9,381 nt of DNA from an uncultured Muribaculaceae bacterium (GCA_938039795.1 CALHWU010000004.1:1-9381); one strand, 5' to 3'. Shown: positions 1 to 6,261, counted from the first letter of the stretch. The notes: generated from the sequence alone by a model not told the origin. Translations and numbers: made by a program.

Positions 1-1474
1 ACAGACGGCGCTTGTGGGTCAGCTCGGCCAGAGGATTGGTCTGGTCCATGAACTGCGAGAGAGCGTTCGTGCCGAAGAAAGTGTTGATCACCGACGAGAT
101 CGTCTTGGCGTTGATCAGGTCGATGGGAGTGAACACCTCGTTGTCGCGCACATTCATGCGCTCGCGTATGGTGCGGGCCATGCGTGCCAGACCCACTCCG
201 AACTGATTGTAGAGCTGCTCGCCCACTGTGCGCACGCGGCGGTTCGACAGATGGTCGATATCGTCCACGTCAGCCTTCGAGTTGATCAGCTCGATCAGAT
301 ATTTTATGATGGCTATGATGTCCTCCCTCGTGAGCACTTTCACGTCCATGGGAGTGGTAAGCCCGAGTTTCTTGTTGATGCGGTAGCGTCCCACCTCGCC
401 GAGATCGTAGCGCTTCTCGGAGAAGAAGAGGTTGGTGATCACCTCGCGTGCGCTGGCGTCGTCAGGCGCCTCGGCGCTGCGGAGCTGCCGGTAGATATAT
501 TGTATGGCCTCACGCTCCGAGTTGGTGGGATCCTTCTGCAGAGTGTTGAGGATGATGGAGTATTCGTTGGTATTGGCGTCTTCGCGATGGAGCAGAATGC
601 TCTTCACGCCCGATTCAAGGATCCGCTCGATATTCTCGTCATCGAGGGTCTCCTCACGGTCTACTACCACTTCGTTGCGCTCCATGGTCATCACCTCGCC
701 CGTATCCGAATCGGCGAAATCCTCCACCCACGAGCGGAGCACGCGGGCGGCCAGCCGACGGCCTTTGGCAGCCTCCAGAGAGCTCTTGCTGACCTCGACC
801 TCCTCGGCCAGACCGAAGATGTCGATGATGTCCTTGTCGCTCTCCAGACCTATAGCGCGAAGAAGAGTAGTCACAGGGAGTTTCTTCTTGCGGTCGATGT
901 ATGCATACATCACGTTATTGATGTCAGTCGCAAACTCTATCCACGAGCCGCGGAACGGGATGATACGGCCGCTGTAGAGCTTCGTGCCGTTGGCATGCAT
1001 GCTCTGACCGAAGAAAACGCCCGGCGAGCGATGGAGCTGCGACACGACCACGCGTTCGGCACCGTTGATGACAAAAGTGCCCTTTTCCGTCATATACGGA
1101 ATCGGCCCAAGATAAACATCCTGGATCACCGTGTCGAAATCCTCGTGGTCGGGATCGGTGCAATAGAGCTTCAGCTTGGCCTTGAGAGGCACGCTGTAGG
1201 TCAGACCGCGTTCCAGACACTCCTCGATCGTATAGCGGGGAGGGTCGATATAGTAGTCGAGAAATTCGAGCACGAAGTTGTTGCGGGTGTCCGCGATCGG
1301 GAAGTTTTCCGCGAATACCTTGTAGAGGCCTTCGTTGTTGCGCTTCTCGGGAGGAGTGTCAAGCTGCAGGAAGTCCTGAAACGACTTCAGCTGTACCTCC
1401 AGAAAGTCAGGATAAGGCAACGGGTTCTTCACCGAAGCGAAGTTTACGCGAGGTTTTTCTGTTGTTACTGACAT
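1..1474 (-). CDS. rpoB: RNA polymerase beta subunit, N-terminal 491 residues (partial)
   Basis: This is the beta subunit of bacterial RNA polymerase, which forms one pincer and much of the active-site cleft of the enzyme. My translation of the minus strand runs open from ATG at 1474 to the window edge and begins MSVTTEKPRVNFASVKNPLP. Visible family landmarks are NGAERVVVSQLHRSPGVFF from residue 138, FFSEKRYDLGEVGRYRIN near 350-367 (close to E. coli FFSEDRYDLSAVGR), and the start of rifampicin cluster I at 471-491 (ALSQFMDQTNPLAELTHKRR then L). The cluster residues matching E. coli Q513, D516, H526 and R529 are all wild type; the residue matching S531 is the next codon, outside the window. There is no clear Shine-Dalgarno sequence before the ATG. 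The gene follows rplL after a 211-base structured spacer, and rpoC would be expected downstream. Identity is essentially certain. Confidence 0.98.
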   Translation of the reverse strand, partial: MSVTTEKPRVNFASVKNPLPYPDFLEVQLKSFQDFLQLDTPPEKRNNEGLYKVFAENFPIADTRNNFVLEFLDYYIDPPRYTIEECLERGLTYSVPLKAKLKLYCTDPDHEDFDTVIQDVYLGPIPYMTEKGTFVINGAERVVVSQLHRSPGVFFGQSMHANGTKLYSGRIIPFRGSWIEFATDINNVMYAYIDRKKKLPVTTLLRAIGLESDKDIIDIFGLAEEVEVSKSSLEAAKGRRLAARVLRSWVEDFADSDTGEVMTMERNEVVVDREETLDDENIERILESGVKSILLHREDANTNEYSIILNTLQKDPTNSEREAIQYIYRQLRSAEAPDDASAREVITNLFFSEKRYDLGEVGRYRINKKLGLTTPMDVKVLTREDIIAIIKYLIELINSKADVDDIDHLSNRRVRTVGEQLYNQFGVGLARMARTIRERMNVRDNEVFTPIDLINAKTISSVINTFFGTNALSQFMDQTNPLAELTHKRRL

Positions 1475-1483
1475 CTAATAAAA

Positions 1484-1495
1484 TACGTTAACGTA
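1484..1495. promoter_or_regulatory. Perfect 12-base palindrome just before rpoB
   Basis: TACGTTAACGTA is a perfect dyad, nine bases upstream of the rpoB start codon. In RNA it can form only a small 4-bp stem with a UUAA loop; in DNA it could be a protein-binding dyad. No function is known to me. A 12-base palindrome can arise by chance, but the place, inside the likely ribosome footprint at the rpoB start, makes it worth recording. Confidence 0.35.
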
Positions 1496-1523
1496 ACTCA
1501 AATAAGGCAGGAATAATATCATG

Positions 1524-1539
1524 GCCGGATCTTGCCGGC
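1524..1539 (-). other. Small GC-rich hairpin in the rpoB leader
   Basis: GCCGG and CCGGC pair around a six-base loop. It is the last of five consecutive hairpins between rplL and rpoB, about 50 bases before the rpoB start codon. Taken alone it is weak; it matters as part of the series. Confidence 0.35.
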
Positions 1540-1540
1540 G

Positions 1541-1560
1541 TGTCAGCCACACAGCTGACA
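1541..1560 (-). other. Hairpin in the rpoB leader
   Basis: A perfect 7-bp inverted repeat, TGTCAGC and GCTGACA, encloses a six-base loop. One base separates it from the next hairpin, so the two could stack in the transcript. No U-tract follows, so it is not an intrinsic terminator; a processing or stability element is more likely. Confidence 0.45.
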
Positions 1561-1567
1561 ATGAGGA

Positions 1568-1620
1568 TGTTGAATATTTCTGTCGGGCCGTGCACGACCC
1601 CCCTTGCTGAAATATTAACA
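1568..1620 (-). other. Long bulged stem-loop in the rpoB leader, possible RNase III-type processing site
   Basis: The outer arms, TGTTAATATTTC in the transcript and its partner at 1568-1580, pair over 12 bp with one bulged base (1572). Inside is a GC-rich part built on the palindrome CGTGCACG (1589-1596) flanked by GGG and CCC. The result is an extended duplex with an AU-rich base, directly after the terminator-like hairpin. In E. coli the rplL-rpoB spacer is known to hold both an attenuator and an RNase III site; the same arrangement is my inference here, from position and shape only. Confidence 0.5.
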
Positions 1621-1662
1621 CAAAAAGGTTAAGTATCCGCCCGATAGGGCGATACTTAACCT
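1621..1662 (-). terminator. Strong intrinsic terminator-like hairpin between rplL and rpoB (attenuator)
   Basis: Read on the minus strand, AGGUUAAGUAUC then GCCC pairs through a UAUC tetraloop with GGGC and GAUACUUAACCU. This gives 16 bp with one unpaired base (1638), followed at once by a run of U. It is directional: no T-run follows on the plus strand. rpoB has no recognisable promoter of its own in the spacer, so termination is probably partial. That would let L7/L12, present in several copies per ribosome, be made in excess over RNA polymerase, as the E. coli attenuator at the same place does. Confidence 0.8.
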
Positions 1663-1666
1663 GAGT

Positions 1667-1681
1667 ACCTGATTGACAGGT
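1667..1681 (-). other. Short hairpin just after the rplL stop codon
   Basis: ACCTG and CAGGT pair around a five-base loop, four bases before the large terminator stem in transcript order and four bases after the rplL stop codon. It is the first of the five hairpins in this spacer. It is short, and could protect the 3' end of the rplL message or be chance. Confidence 0.3.
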
Positions 1682-1685
1682 GATT

Positions 1686-2060
1686 TTATTTAAGTTCTAC
1701 TTCGGCACCGGCCTCTTCGAGAGCCTTCTTCAGAGCCTCGGCTTCAGCCTTGGCGAGAGCCTCCTTGATGGTGCTGGGTGCGCCGTCGACGAGTTCTTTT
1801 GCCTCCTTAAGGCCAAGACCGGTCTCTGCCTTTACCACCTTCACGACGTTGAGCTTGTTGGCTCCGGCATTCTTCAGCACTACGTCGAACGAAGTCTTCT
1901 CTTCTGCAGCGGGGCCGGCTGCGGCGGGACCTGCGGCTACGGCAACAGCTGCAGCGGCGGGTTCGATACCGTACTCATCCTTCAGGATCTGAGCAAGTTC
2001 GTTTACTTCTTTTACCGAGAGGTTAACAAGTTGTTCTGCAAAAGCTTTTAAATCTGCCAT
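1686..2060 (-). CDS. rplL: 50S ribosomal protein L7/L12
   Basis: This is the stalk protein of the large ribosomal subunit. Several copies bind the C-terminal helix of L10 and recruit the translational GTPases, including EF-Tu encoded in this window. The 124 residues are the usual length. The N-terminal dimerisation and L10-binding part (1-35) is followed by a flexible Ala/Gly/Pro hinge (about 35-53), then the globular C-terminal domain with VVKAETGLGLKEAKELVD, the conserved surface helix that touches GTPases. The gene starts 48 bases after rplJ behind an A-rich sequence without a Shine-Dalgarno motif. It is followed by the hairpin series before rpoB, which fits a need for more L7/L12 than RNA polymerase. 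Confidence 0.98.
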   Translation of the reverse strand: MADLKAFAEQLVNLSVKEVNELAQILKDEYGIEPAAAAVAVAAGPAAAGPAAEEKTSFDVVLKNAGANKLNVVKVVKAETGLGLKEAKELVDGAPSTIKEALAKAEAEALKKALEEAGAEVELK

Positions 2061-2108
2061 TTTGTTTATGATTTAATTGTTTGTTTTTACTGGATTGGTT
2101 GGTTGTGA

Positions 2109-2633
2109 TTAATCTTCTTTTTTCGAGAGGGTCTCGAGGATGCCATGGAGCTTCGTGCCACCCGATGTAAGAGCCGAGATGACGTTCTTCGCAGGCGACT
2201 GCAGCAGAGCCACGACGTCGGCGATGAGCTCGTTCTTGCTCTTGATGGTAGCCAGAGTGTCGAGCTGGTCGGCGCCCATGTAGACGGTCTCTTCCACATA
2301 TGCGCCCTTGAGCTTGGGAAGCACATCGTCCTTCTTCAGGAAGTCCTTCAGAAGCTTGGCGGGAGCGTTGGCCACCTCGGTGCACATCAGCGAGGTCGAC
2401 TCCTTCAGCGCAGGATAAAGCTCCGAATAGTCGCCCTCAAGGTTTTCGAGAGCCTTGTGGAGAAGCTTGTTCTTCACCACCATCAGTTTCACGCCTGCCT
2501 TGAAGCATGCGCGGCGGAGCTCGCTTGTACGCTCGGCGTTGAGGCCGGCGGTCTCTACCAGATAGAAACTCGGATAAGCCTTGATCGTCTCCTCTATCTG
2601 CTCTATGATCTTGATTTTATCTTCCTTTTTCAT
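2109..2633 (-). CDS. rplJ: 50S ribosomal protein L10
   Basis: L10 anchors the L7/L12 stalk on 23S rRNA next to L11. The 174 residues match the family. The N-terminal RNA-binding domain begins MKKEDKIKIIEQIEETIKAY and contains ELRRACFKAGVKLMVVKNKL near 38-57; the C-terminal helical part (about 135-174) is where L12 dimers bind. An AGGAAAG sequence lies a few bases upstream of the ATG, one of the few Shine-Dalgarno-like sites in this operon. The gap to rplA upstream is only 21 bases. The structured L10 leader that precedes rplJ in proteobacteria and Firmicutes therefore cannot be present here, and any autoregulation by L10-L12 must work elsewhere. Confidence 0.98.
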   Translation of the reverse strand: MKKEDKIKIIEQIEETIKAYPSFYLVETAGLNAERTSELRRACFKAGVKLMVVKNKLLHKALENLEGDYSELYPALKESTSLMCTEVANAPAKLLKDFLKKDDVLPKLKGAYVEETVYMGADQLDTLATIKSKNELIADVVALLQSPAKNVISALTSGGTKLHGILETLSKKED

Positions 2634-2654
2634 TTTCTTTCCTGTTTTGTGAGG

Positions 2655-3350
2655 TTAGTCGTCGATGCCCTTGGTATCCACCTTGATGCCCGGACTCATC
2701 GTGCTCGAAAGATAAATGCTCTTGATATAGGTGCCTTTGGCAGCAGCAGGTTTCAGCTTGATAAGAGTGTTGATAAACTCTTTGGCATTGTCCTTCATCT
2801 GCTCGGGAGTGAAGCTCATCTTGCCTATCGAGGAATGAACGATACCGTTCTTGTCGACCTTGAAGTCGATCTTGCCCTTCTTGACCTCTTCGACAGCCTT
2901 GGCCACGTCCATGGTCACGGTGCCGCTCTTGGGGTTAGGCATCAGGCCACGCGGACCGAGGATGCGGCCCAGAGCGCCGATCTTACCCATGATGGCGGGC
3001 TGAGTGATGATCACGTCGACATCGGTCCAGCCGCCCTTGATCTTCTCGATATACTCGTCAAGACCTACATAGTCGGCTCCCGCTGCCTTGGCTCCGGCTT
3101 CGGCGTCGGCCGAGCAGAGCACCAGCACGCGCACCTGTTTGCCGGTGCCGTGAGGAAGAGTCACCACGCCGCGCACCATCTGGTTGGCCTTGCGGGGGTC
3201 TACACCCAGACGTACGTCGATGTCGAGAGAAGCGTCGAATTTGGCATAATTCACCTCCTTGACCTTCTCGGCGGCTTCAGCCAGCGAATAAGACTTTCCA
3301 GCTTCAATCTTCTCTAAAGCCAACTTTTGGTTTTTTGTAAGTTTACTCAT
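2655..3350 (-). CDS. rplA: 50S ribosomal protein L1
   Basis: L1 forms the mobile stalk at the E site of the large subunit and helps move deacylated tRNA out of the ribosome. In many bacteria it also represses its own operon by binding the mRNA before rplK. The 231 residues match the usual length. The family signature GALGRILGPRGLMPNPKSG lies at about 125-143, and the C-terminal STMSPGIKVD matches the conserved end of domain I. The gene starts 20 bases after the rplK stop codon, so the two are probably translationally linked. A candidate target for L1 binding lies upstream of rplK at 3872-3905. Confidence 0.98.
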   Translation of the reverse strand: MSKLTKNQKLALEKIEAGKSYSLAEAAEKVKEVNYAKFDASLDIDVRLGVDPRKANQMVRGVVTLPHGTGKQVRVLVLCSADAEAGAKAAGADYVGLDEYIEKIKGGWTDVDVIITQPAIMGKIGALGRILGPRGLMPNPKSGTVTMDVAKAVEEVKKGKIDFKVDKNGIVHSSIGKMSFTPEQMKDNAKEFINTLIKLKPAAAKGTYIKSIYLSSTMSPGIKVDTKGIDD

Positions 3351-3370
3351 TGTTCAATTGAAGTTTTATA

Positions 3371-3814
3371 TCAGTTATTCCAAGGCTTGTCGCCTTTTAC
3401 GGCGATACCCATACTTCTGGCAGTGCCGGCAACCATCTTCATTGCCGATTCGATGGTGAAACAGTTCAAATCAGGCATCTTGTCTTCTGCGATAGCCTTC
3501 ACCTGATCCCAGGTCACCTCGCCCACCTTGTTGCGGTTAGGCTGAGCCGAGCCGCTCTTGAGCTTGGTGGCCTCCAGCAGCTGGATGGCCACGGGAGGAG
3601 TCTTGACAACGAAGTCAAAGCTCTTGTCGGTGTAATACGTGATCACTACCGGCAGAACCTTGCCAGCCTTGTCCTGGGTGCGGGCATTGAATTGCTTGCA
3701 AAATTCCATGATGTTGATGCCCTTCGAACCCAGAGCGGGGCCGACGGGAGGTGAAGGATTGGCTGCTCCACCCTTTATCTGCAATTTGATCTGTCCAGCA
3801 ATTTCTTTAGCCAT
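3371..3814 (-). CDS. rplK: 50S ribosomal protein L11
   Basis: L11 binds the GTPase-associated region of 23S rRNA at the stalk base, takes part in factor-dependent GTP hydrolysis and is needed for ribosome-dependent sensing of uncharged tRNA by RelA. The 147 residues include the proline-rich N-terminal segment NPSPPVGPALGSKGINIMEF (19-38), which is the thiostrepton-contact region, and the C-terminal rRNA-binding domain ending in AMKMVAGTARSMGI. A 100-base spacer separates it from nusG and holds a two-helix RNA element that may be the L1 operator for rplK-rplA. The ATG is preceded by an A/T-rich stretch without a Shine-Dalgarno motif. Confidence 0.98.
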   Translation of the reverse strand: MAKEIAGQIKLQIKGGAANPSPPVGPALGSKGINIMEFCKQFNARTQDKAGKVLPVVITYYTDKSFDFVVKTPPVAIQLLEATKLKSGSAQPNRNKVGEVTWDQVKAIAEDKMPDLNCFTIESAMKMVAGTARSMGIAVKGDKPWNN

Positions 3815-3871
3815 TTTGATTCTGAAATTTTAGATATTGGTGATTTTGGTTTGCGTGCTCACGGTCGCATC

Positions 3872-3905
3872 GCCGGAATCATTGCCCGTAACAGCATATC
3901 CCGGC
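3872..3905 (-). promoter_or_regulatory. Candidate L1-binding operator in the rplK leader
   Basis: In the transcript, GCCGG pairs with CCGGC (extendable to 8 bp with a G-U pair). A 4-bp upper helix, TGCT with GGCA, closes a GTTACG loop. Between the helices is an asymmetric internal loop, GATA on one side and ATGATT on the other. Two short helices around an asymmetric loop is the architecture of the L1-binding site in 23S rRNA and in the L11-L1 mRNA leaders of other prokaryotes, and this is the expected place for it, 57 bases before the rplK start. That L1 binds here is inference; the fold was drawn by eye. Confidence 0.45.
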
Positions 3906-3914
3906 AAGCTGACA

Positions 3915-4499
3915 TCACACGCGTTCTACTTGCGAATTCTCCAGTTCCAGAGGGGTCTTGCGGCCAAATATCTTGACCATAACCTTCAGCTTCTTTCTCT
4001 CGCGGTCCACCTCTTCGATCTCGCCGGTAAAACCGGTGAAAGGCCCGAAGTTGACCTTGACCGACTCGCCCACGATATAATCGTTGACTCCGTCGGAAGT
4101 CTCGTCAACCATCTGGTCGAGCGTACCGAGCATACGGGTCACTTCGCTCTGGCGAAGAGGTTCGGGAACATTCGTACCCTTGTCCTTCACGCTGAGGAAG
4201 TCGATCACGTTGGTAGTATTGCGCAGCTCATGGATTACTTCACCCACAAGTATTGCCTCGACAAACACATAGCCGGCATAAAGGTTTTTCTCCTTGATCA
4301 CCTTTTTGCCGTTGCGCACGGTAAGCACTTTCTCAGTCGGAATCAGCACCTGAAACACGTATTTGCCAAGATCCGTGTTGCGTATCGCTGCATCAAGCAC
4401 TTCCTTTACCTTAGCCTCTTTGCCCGATATGGCACGAAGCACGTACCATGCTCTCACAGGACGCTTCGCGACGTCGTTCTTTGACTTCGATTCAGCCAT
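3915..4499 (-). CDS. nusG: Transcription termination/antitermination factor NusG
   Basis: NusG binds RNA polymerase across the cleft, raises processivity, and links it to Rho or to ribosomal S10. The 194 residues show the NGN domain (about 16-125), with AWYVLRAISGKE at its start and KNLYAGYVFVE at 71-81, and a C-terminal KOW domain (about 142-194) with GESVKVNFGPFTGFTGEIEE. A basic, polar tail of about 15 residues precedes the NGN domain. AAGGAG lies three bases before the ATG, an unusually close Shine-Dalgarno-like site. It starts 22 bases after secE, the normal neighbour. Specialised NusG paralogues such as UpxY or LoaP are unlikely, given the ribosomal-protein context. Confidence 0.97.
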   Translation of the reverse strand: MAESKSKNDVAKRPVRAWYVLRAISGKEAKVKEVLDAAIRNTDLGKYVFQVLIPTEKVLTVRNGKKVIKEKNLYAGYVFVEAILVGEVIHELRNTTNVIDFLSVKDKGTNVPEPLRQSEVTRMLGTLDQMVDETSDGVNDYIVGESVKVNFGPFTGFTGEIEEVDRERKKLKVMVKIFGRKTPLELENSQVERV

Positions 4500-4521
4500 T
4501 GACTCCTTGCTTAGATATTGT

Positions 4522-4722
4522 TTACTTACCCAGACTGTAGATGAGATGCATCAGATTATCGACCACCTGATCCATGCACCAGATTATAAAAGCGATTATG
4601 ACGGAAGCAATCATTACTATAATCGCGCTCTTGATCAGCTGACCTTTGGTCGGCCAAGAAGTCTTATACCGCAACTCGGTATACGACTCCTCGATATCCG
4701 TAAGTAGTTTCAGTTTCTTCAT
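4522..4722 (-). CDS. secE: Preprotein translocase subunit SecE (single-helix form)
   Basis: SecE clamps the two halves of SecY in the inner-membrane protein channel. The 66 residues contain an amphipathic surface helix (about 4-21), the conserved SWPT turn at 22-25, and one hydrophobic membrane segment (about 31-50, SAIIVMIASVIIAFIIW). This is the minimal one-helix form found in most bacteria outside the gammaproteobacteria, where three helices occur. The ATG is only 14 bases from the last base of tRNA-Trp. If the tRNA is cut out of a shared transcript, the secE message keeps a very short, A-rich leader. The small size and low sequence conservation are offset by the helix pattern, the WPT motif and the nusG neighbour. 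Confidence 0.95.
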   Translation of the reverse strand: MKKLKLLTDIEESYTELRYKTSWPTKGQLIKSAIIVMIASVIIAFIIWCMDQVVDNLMHLIYSLGK

Positions 4723-4736
4723 TATTTCTTTTTTAG

Positions 4737-4809
4737 CACAGGACGAGAGGCTCGAACTCCCGACACCCGGTTTTGGAGACCGGTGCTCTACCGACTGAGC
4801 TAGTCCTGT
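4737..4809 (-). tRNA. trpT: tRNA-Trp (CCA anticodon)
   Basis: A full cloverleaf of 73 bases reads on the minus strand. The acceptor arms ACAGGAC and GTCCTGT pair perfectly, the D arm is GCTCAGTCGGTAGAGC, the anticodon stem CCGGT/ACCGG carries the loop CTCCAAA (anticodon CCA), and the T arm contains TTCGAGC. The discriminator base is G, as usual for tRNA-Trp. The 3' CCA is not encoded: the discriminator is followed by CTA. It sits between tuf and secE, an arrangement common in Bacteroidetes and several other phyla. Confidence 0.97.
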
Positions 4810-4814
4810 GTATG

Positions 4815-4866
4815 AAAAGCGGCAGACTCTCTGCTGCGTAGGCCGCTCCGACAGCCTGCCGCTTTT
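4815..4866 (-). terminator. Terminator-like or processing hairpin between tuf and tRNA-Trp
   Basis: An 11-bp perfect inverted repeat, AAAAGCGGCAG and CTGCCGCTTTT, encloses 30 bases that can form a smaller GCTG/CAGC stem. The outer arm ends in UUUU on either strand, but the U-run is short and lies within the stem. The hairpin ends five bases before the 5' end of tRNA-Trp and begins 31 bases after the tuf stop codon. It could be a partial terminator that keeps EF-Tu output above SecE and NusG, or a structure that guides cleavage before the tRNA. I cannot tell which. Confidence 0.6.
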
Positions 4867-4897
4867 ATGGTTTTATCTTCTGGATTACTCCTTGGGA

Positions 4898-6082
4898 TTA
4901 GTCGAGGATCTCGGTGATCTGGCCCGAACCTACAGTGCGGCCGCCCTCACGGATGGCGAAACGCAGGCCCTGATCGCAGGCTACCGGGTTGATGAGCTCA
5001 ACGGTGATCTCAACGTGGTCGCCAGGCATTACCATCTCTACACCCTCCGGAAGAGTGATCTCGCCGGTCACGTCAAGTGTGCGGATGTAGAACTGCGGAC
5101 GGTAGTGGTTGTGGAACGGAGTGTGACGGCCGCCCTCTTCCTTCTTCAGGATATATACGGAAGCCTTGAACTTGCTGTGGGGCTTCACTACACCCGGATG
5201 GCAGATTACCATACCGCGCTTGATGTCCTTCTTGTCGATACCGCGGAGAAGCAGACCTACGTTGTCGCCGGCCTCGCCCTGATCGAGCAGCTTGCGGAAC
5301 ATCTCGACACCGGTGACAACCGACTTCATGTCAGCGCCCAGACCCATGATCTGAACCTCGTCACCTACCTTCACAACACCGGTTTCGATACGGCCGGTAG
5401 CAACGGTGCCACGACCGGTGATCGAGAACACGTCCTCGACAGGCATCAGGAAGGGTTTGTCGACGTCGCGCGGAGGCAGGGGGATCCATGTGTCAACGGC
5501 GTCCATCAGCTCTACCACCTTCTCTTCCCACTGGGGTTCACCGTTGAGTGCGCCGAGGGCCGAGCCACGGATGATAGGAGTGTTGTCGCCATCGTAGTCA
5601 TACGAAGAAAGCAGATCGCGCATCTCCATCTCTACGAGCTCGAACATCTCTTCGTCGTCGACCATATCGCACTTATTCAGGAACACAACGATACGGGGAA
5701 CGTTCACCTGGCGGGCCAGGAGGATGTGCTCGCGGGTCTGGGGCATCGGGCCGTCGGTAGCGGCTACCACGATGATAGCGCCGTCCATCTGAGCGGCACC
5801 GGTAACCATGTTCTTCACATAGTCAGCGTGTCCCGGGCAGTCAACGTGAGCATAGTGACGGTTAGCGGTCTCATACTCTACGTGCGAGGTGTTGATGGTG
5901 ATACCGCGCTCCTTCTCCTCGGGAGCGTTGTCGATCTGGTCGAACGACTTCACCTCCGACAGACCCTTCTTGGCCAGTACAGTGGTGATAGCGGCGGTCA
6001 GAGTGGTCTTACCATGGTCCACGTGACCGATCGTGCCGATGTTGACATGCGGCTTCGTTCTTTCGAATTTTTCTTTAGCCAT
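4898..6082 (-). CDS. tuf: Translation elongation factor EF-Tu
   Basis: EF-Tu carries aminoacyl-tRNA to the ribosomal A site and hydrolyses GTP after correct codon recognition. The 394 residues are the standard length. The GTPase domain shows the P-loop GHVDHGKT (19-26), switch I GITINT (60-65), DCPGH (81-85) with the catalytic histidine at 85, NKCD (136-139) and SAL (174-176). Domains 2 and 3 follow, with VFSITGRGTVATGRIETG and the tRNA-binding C-terminal region ending SGQITEILD. No key residue is missing. The start is behind a purine- and A-rich sequence without a Shine-Dalgarno motif. Codon use is strongly biased, with rare TTA, CTA and TCA, as expected for a highly expressed gene. tRNA genes lie on both sides. 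Confidence 0.99.
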   Translation of the reverse strand: MAKEKFERTKPHVNIGTIGHVDHGKTTLTAAITTVLAKKGLSEVKSFDQIDNAPEEKERGITINTSHVEYETANRHYAHVDCPGHADYVKNMVTGAAQMDGAIIVVAATDGPMPQTREHILLARQVNVPRIVVFLNKCDMVDDEEMFELVEMEMRDLLSSYDYDGDNTPIIRGSALGALNGEPQWEEKVVELMDAVDTWIPLPPRDVDKPFLMPVEDVFSITGRGTVATGRIETGVVKVGDEVQIMGLGADMKSVVTGVEMFRKLLDQGEAGDNVGLLLRGIDKKDIKRGMVICHPGVVKPHSKFKASVYILKKEEGGRHTPFHNHYRPQFYIRTLDVTGEITLPEGVEMVMPGDHVEITVELINPVACDQGLRFAIREGGRTVGSGQITEILD

Positions 6083-6129
6083 AACTCTGCTTTATTTTCT
6101 TTGTTAGTTTATTGTCTCTTTTTAGCCGC

Positions 6130-6168
6130 AAACGCCGCGACGGTGGATGCACCATCGGGGCAGCGTCT
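6130..6168 (-). other. Two-tier hairpin in the tuf leader
   Basis: Between tRNA-Thr and tuf, CGATGGTG and CACCGTCG form an 8-bp stem (one G-U pair) with a CATC tetraloop at 6138-6157. AGACGC and GCGTTT can add a 6-bp outer stem. After it comes an A-rich unstructured stretch of about 45 bases leading to the tuf start codon. It may protect the 5' end of tuf mRNA after release of the upstream tRNA, or take part in regulation; neither is known. Confidence 0.45.
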
Positions 6169-6177
6169 GGGTTTCAT

Positions 6178-6252
<75 letters not shown>

Positions 6253-6261
6253 AATTGTCAT

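Noticed and set aside
14..1471. 485-codon open frame on the plus strand, opposite rpoB
   Set aside because: Its codons are in exact register with the rpoB codons, so it stays open simply because rpoB avoids TTA, CTA and TCA. The translation resembles no family I know.
2145..3317. 390-codon open frame on the plus strand across rplJ and rplA
   Set aside because: rplJ and rplA happen to share a frame, so their antisense register joins through the short spacer. Codon bias explains it.
3354..3363. Palindrome TTCAATTGAA between rplK and rplA
   Set aside because: It is a short AT-rich dyad in a 20-base spacer and easily arises by chance.
3837..4484. 215-codon open frame opposite nusG
   Set aside because: It is an antisense shadow of nusG and its leader, with no recognisable domain.
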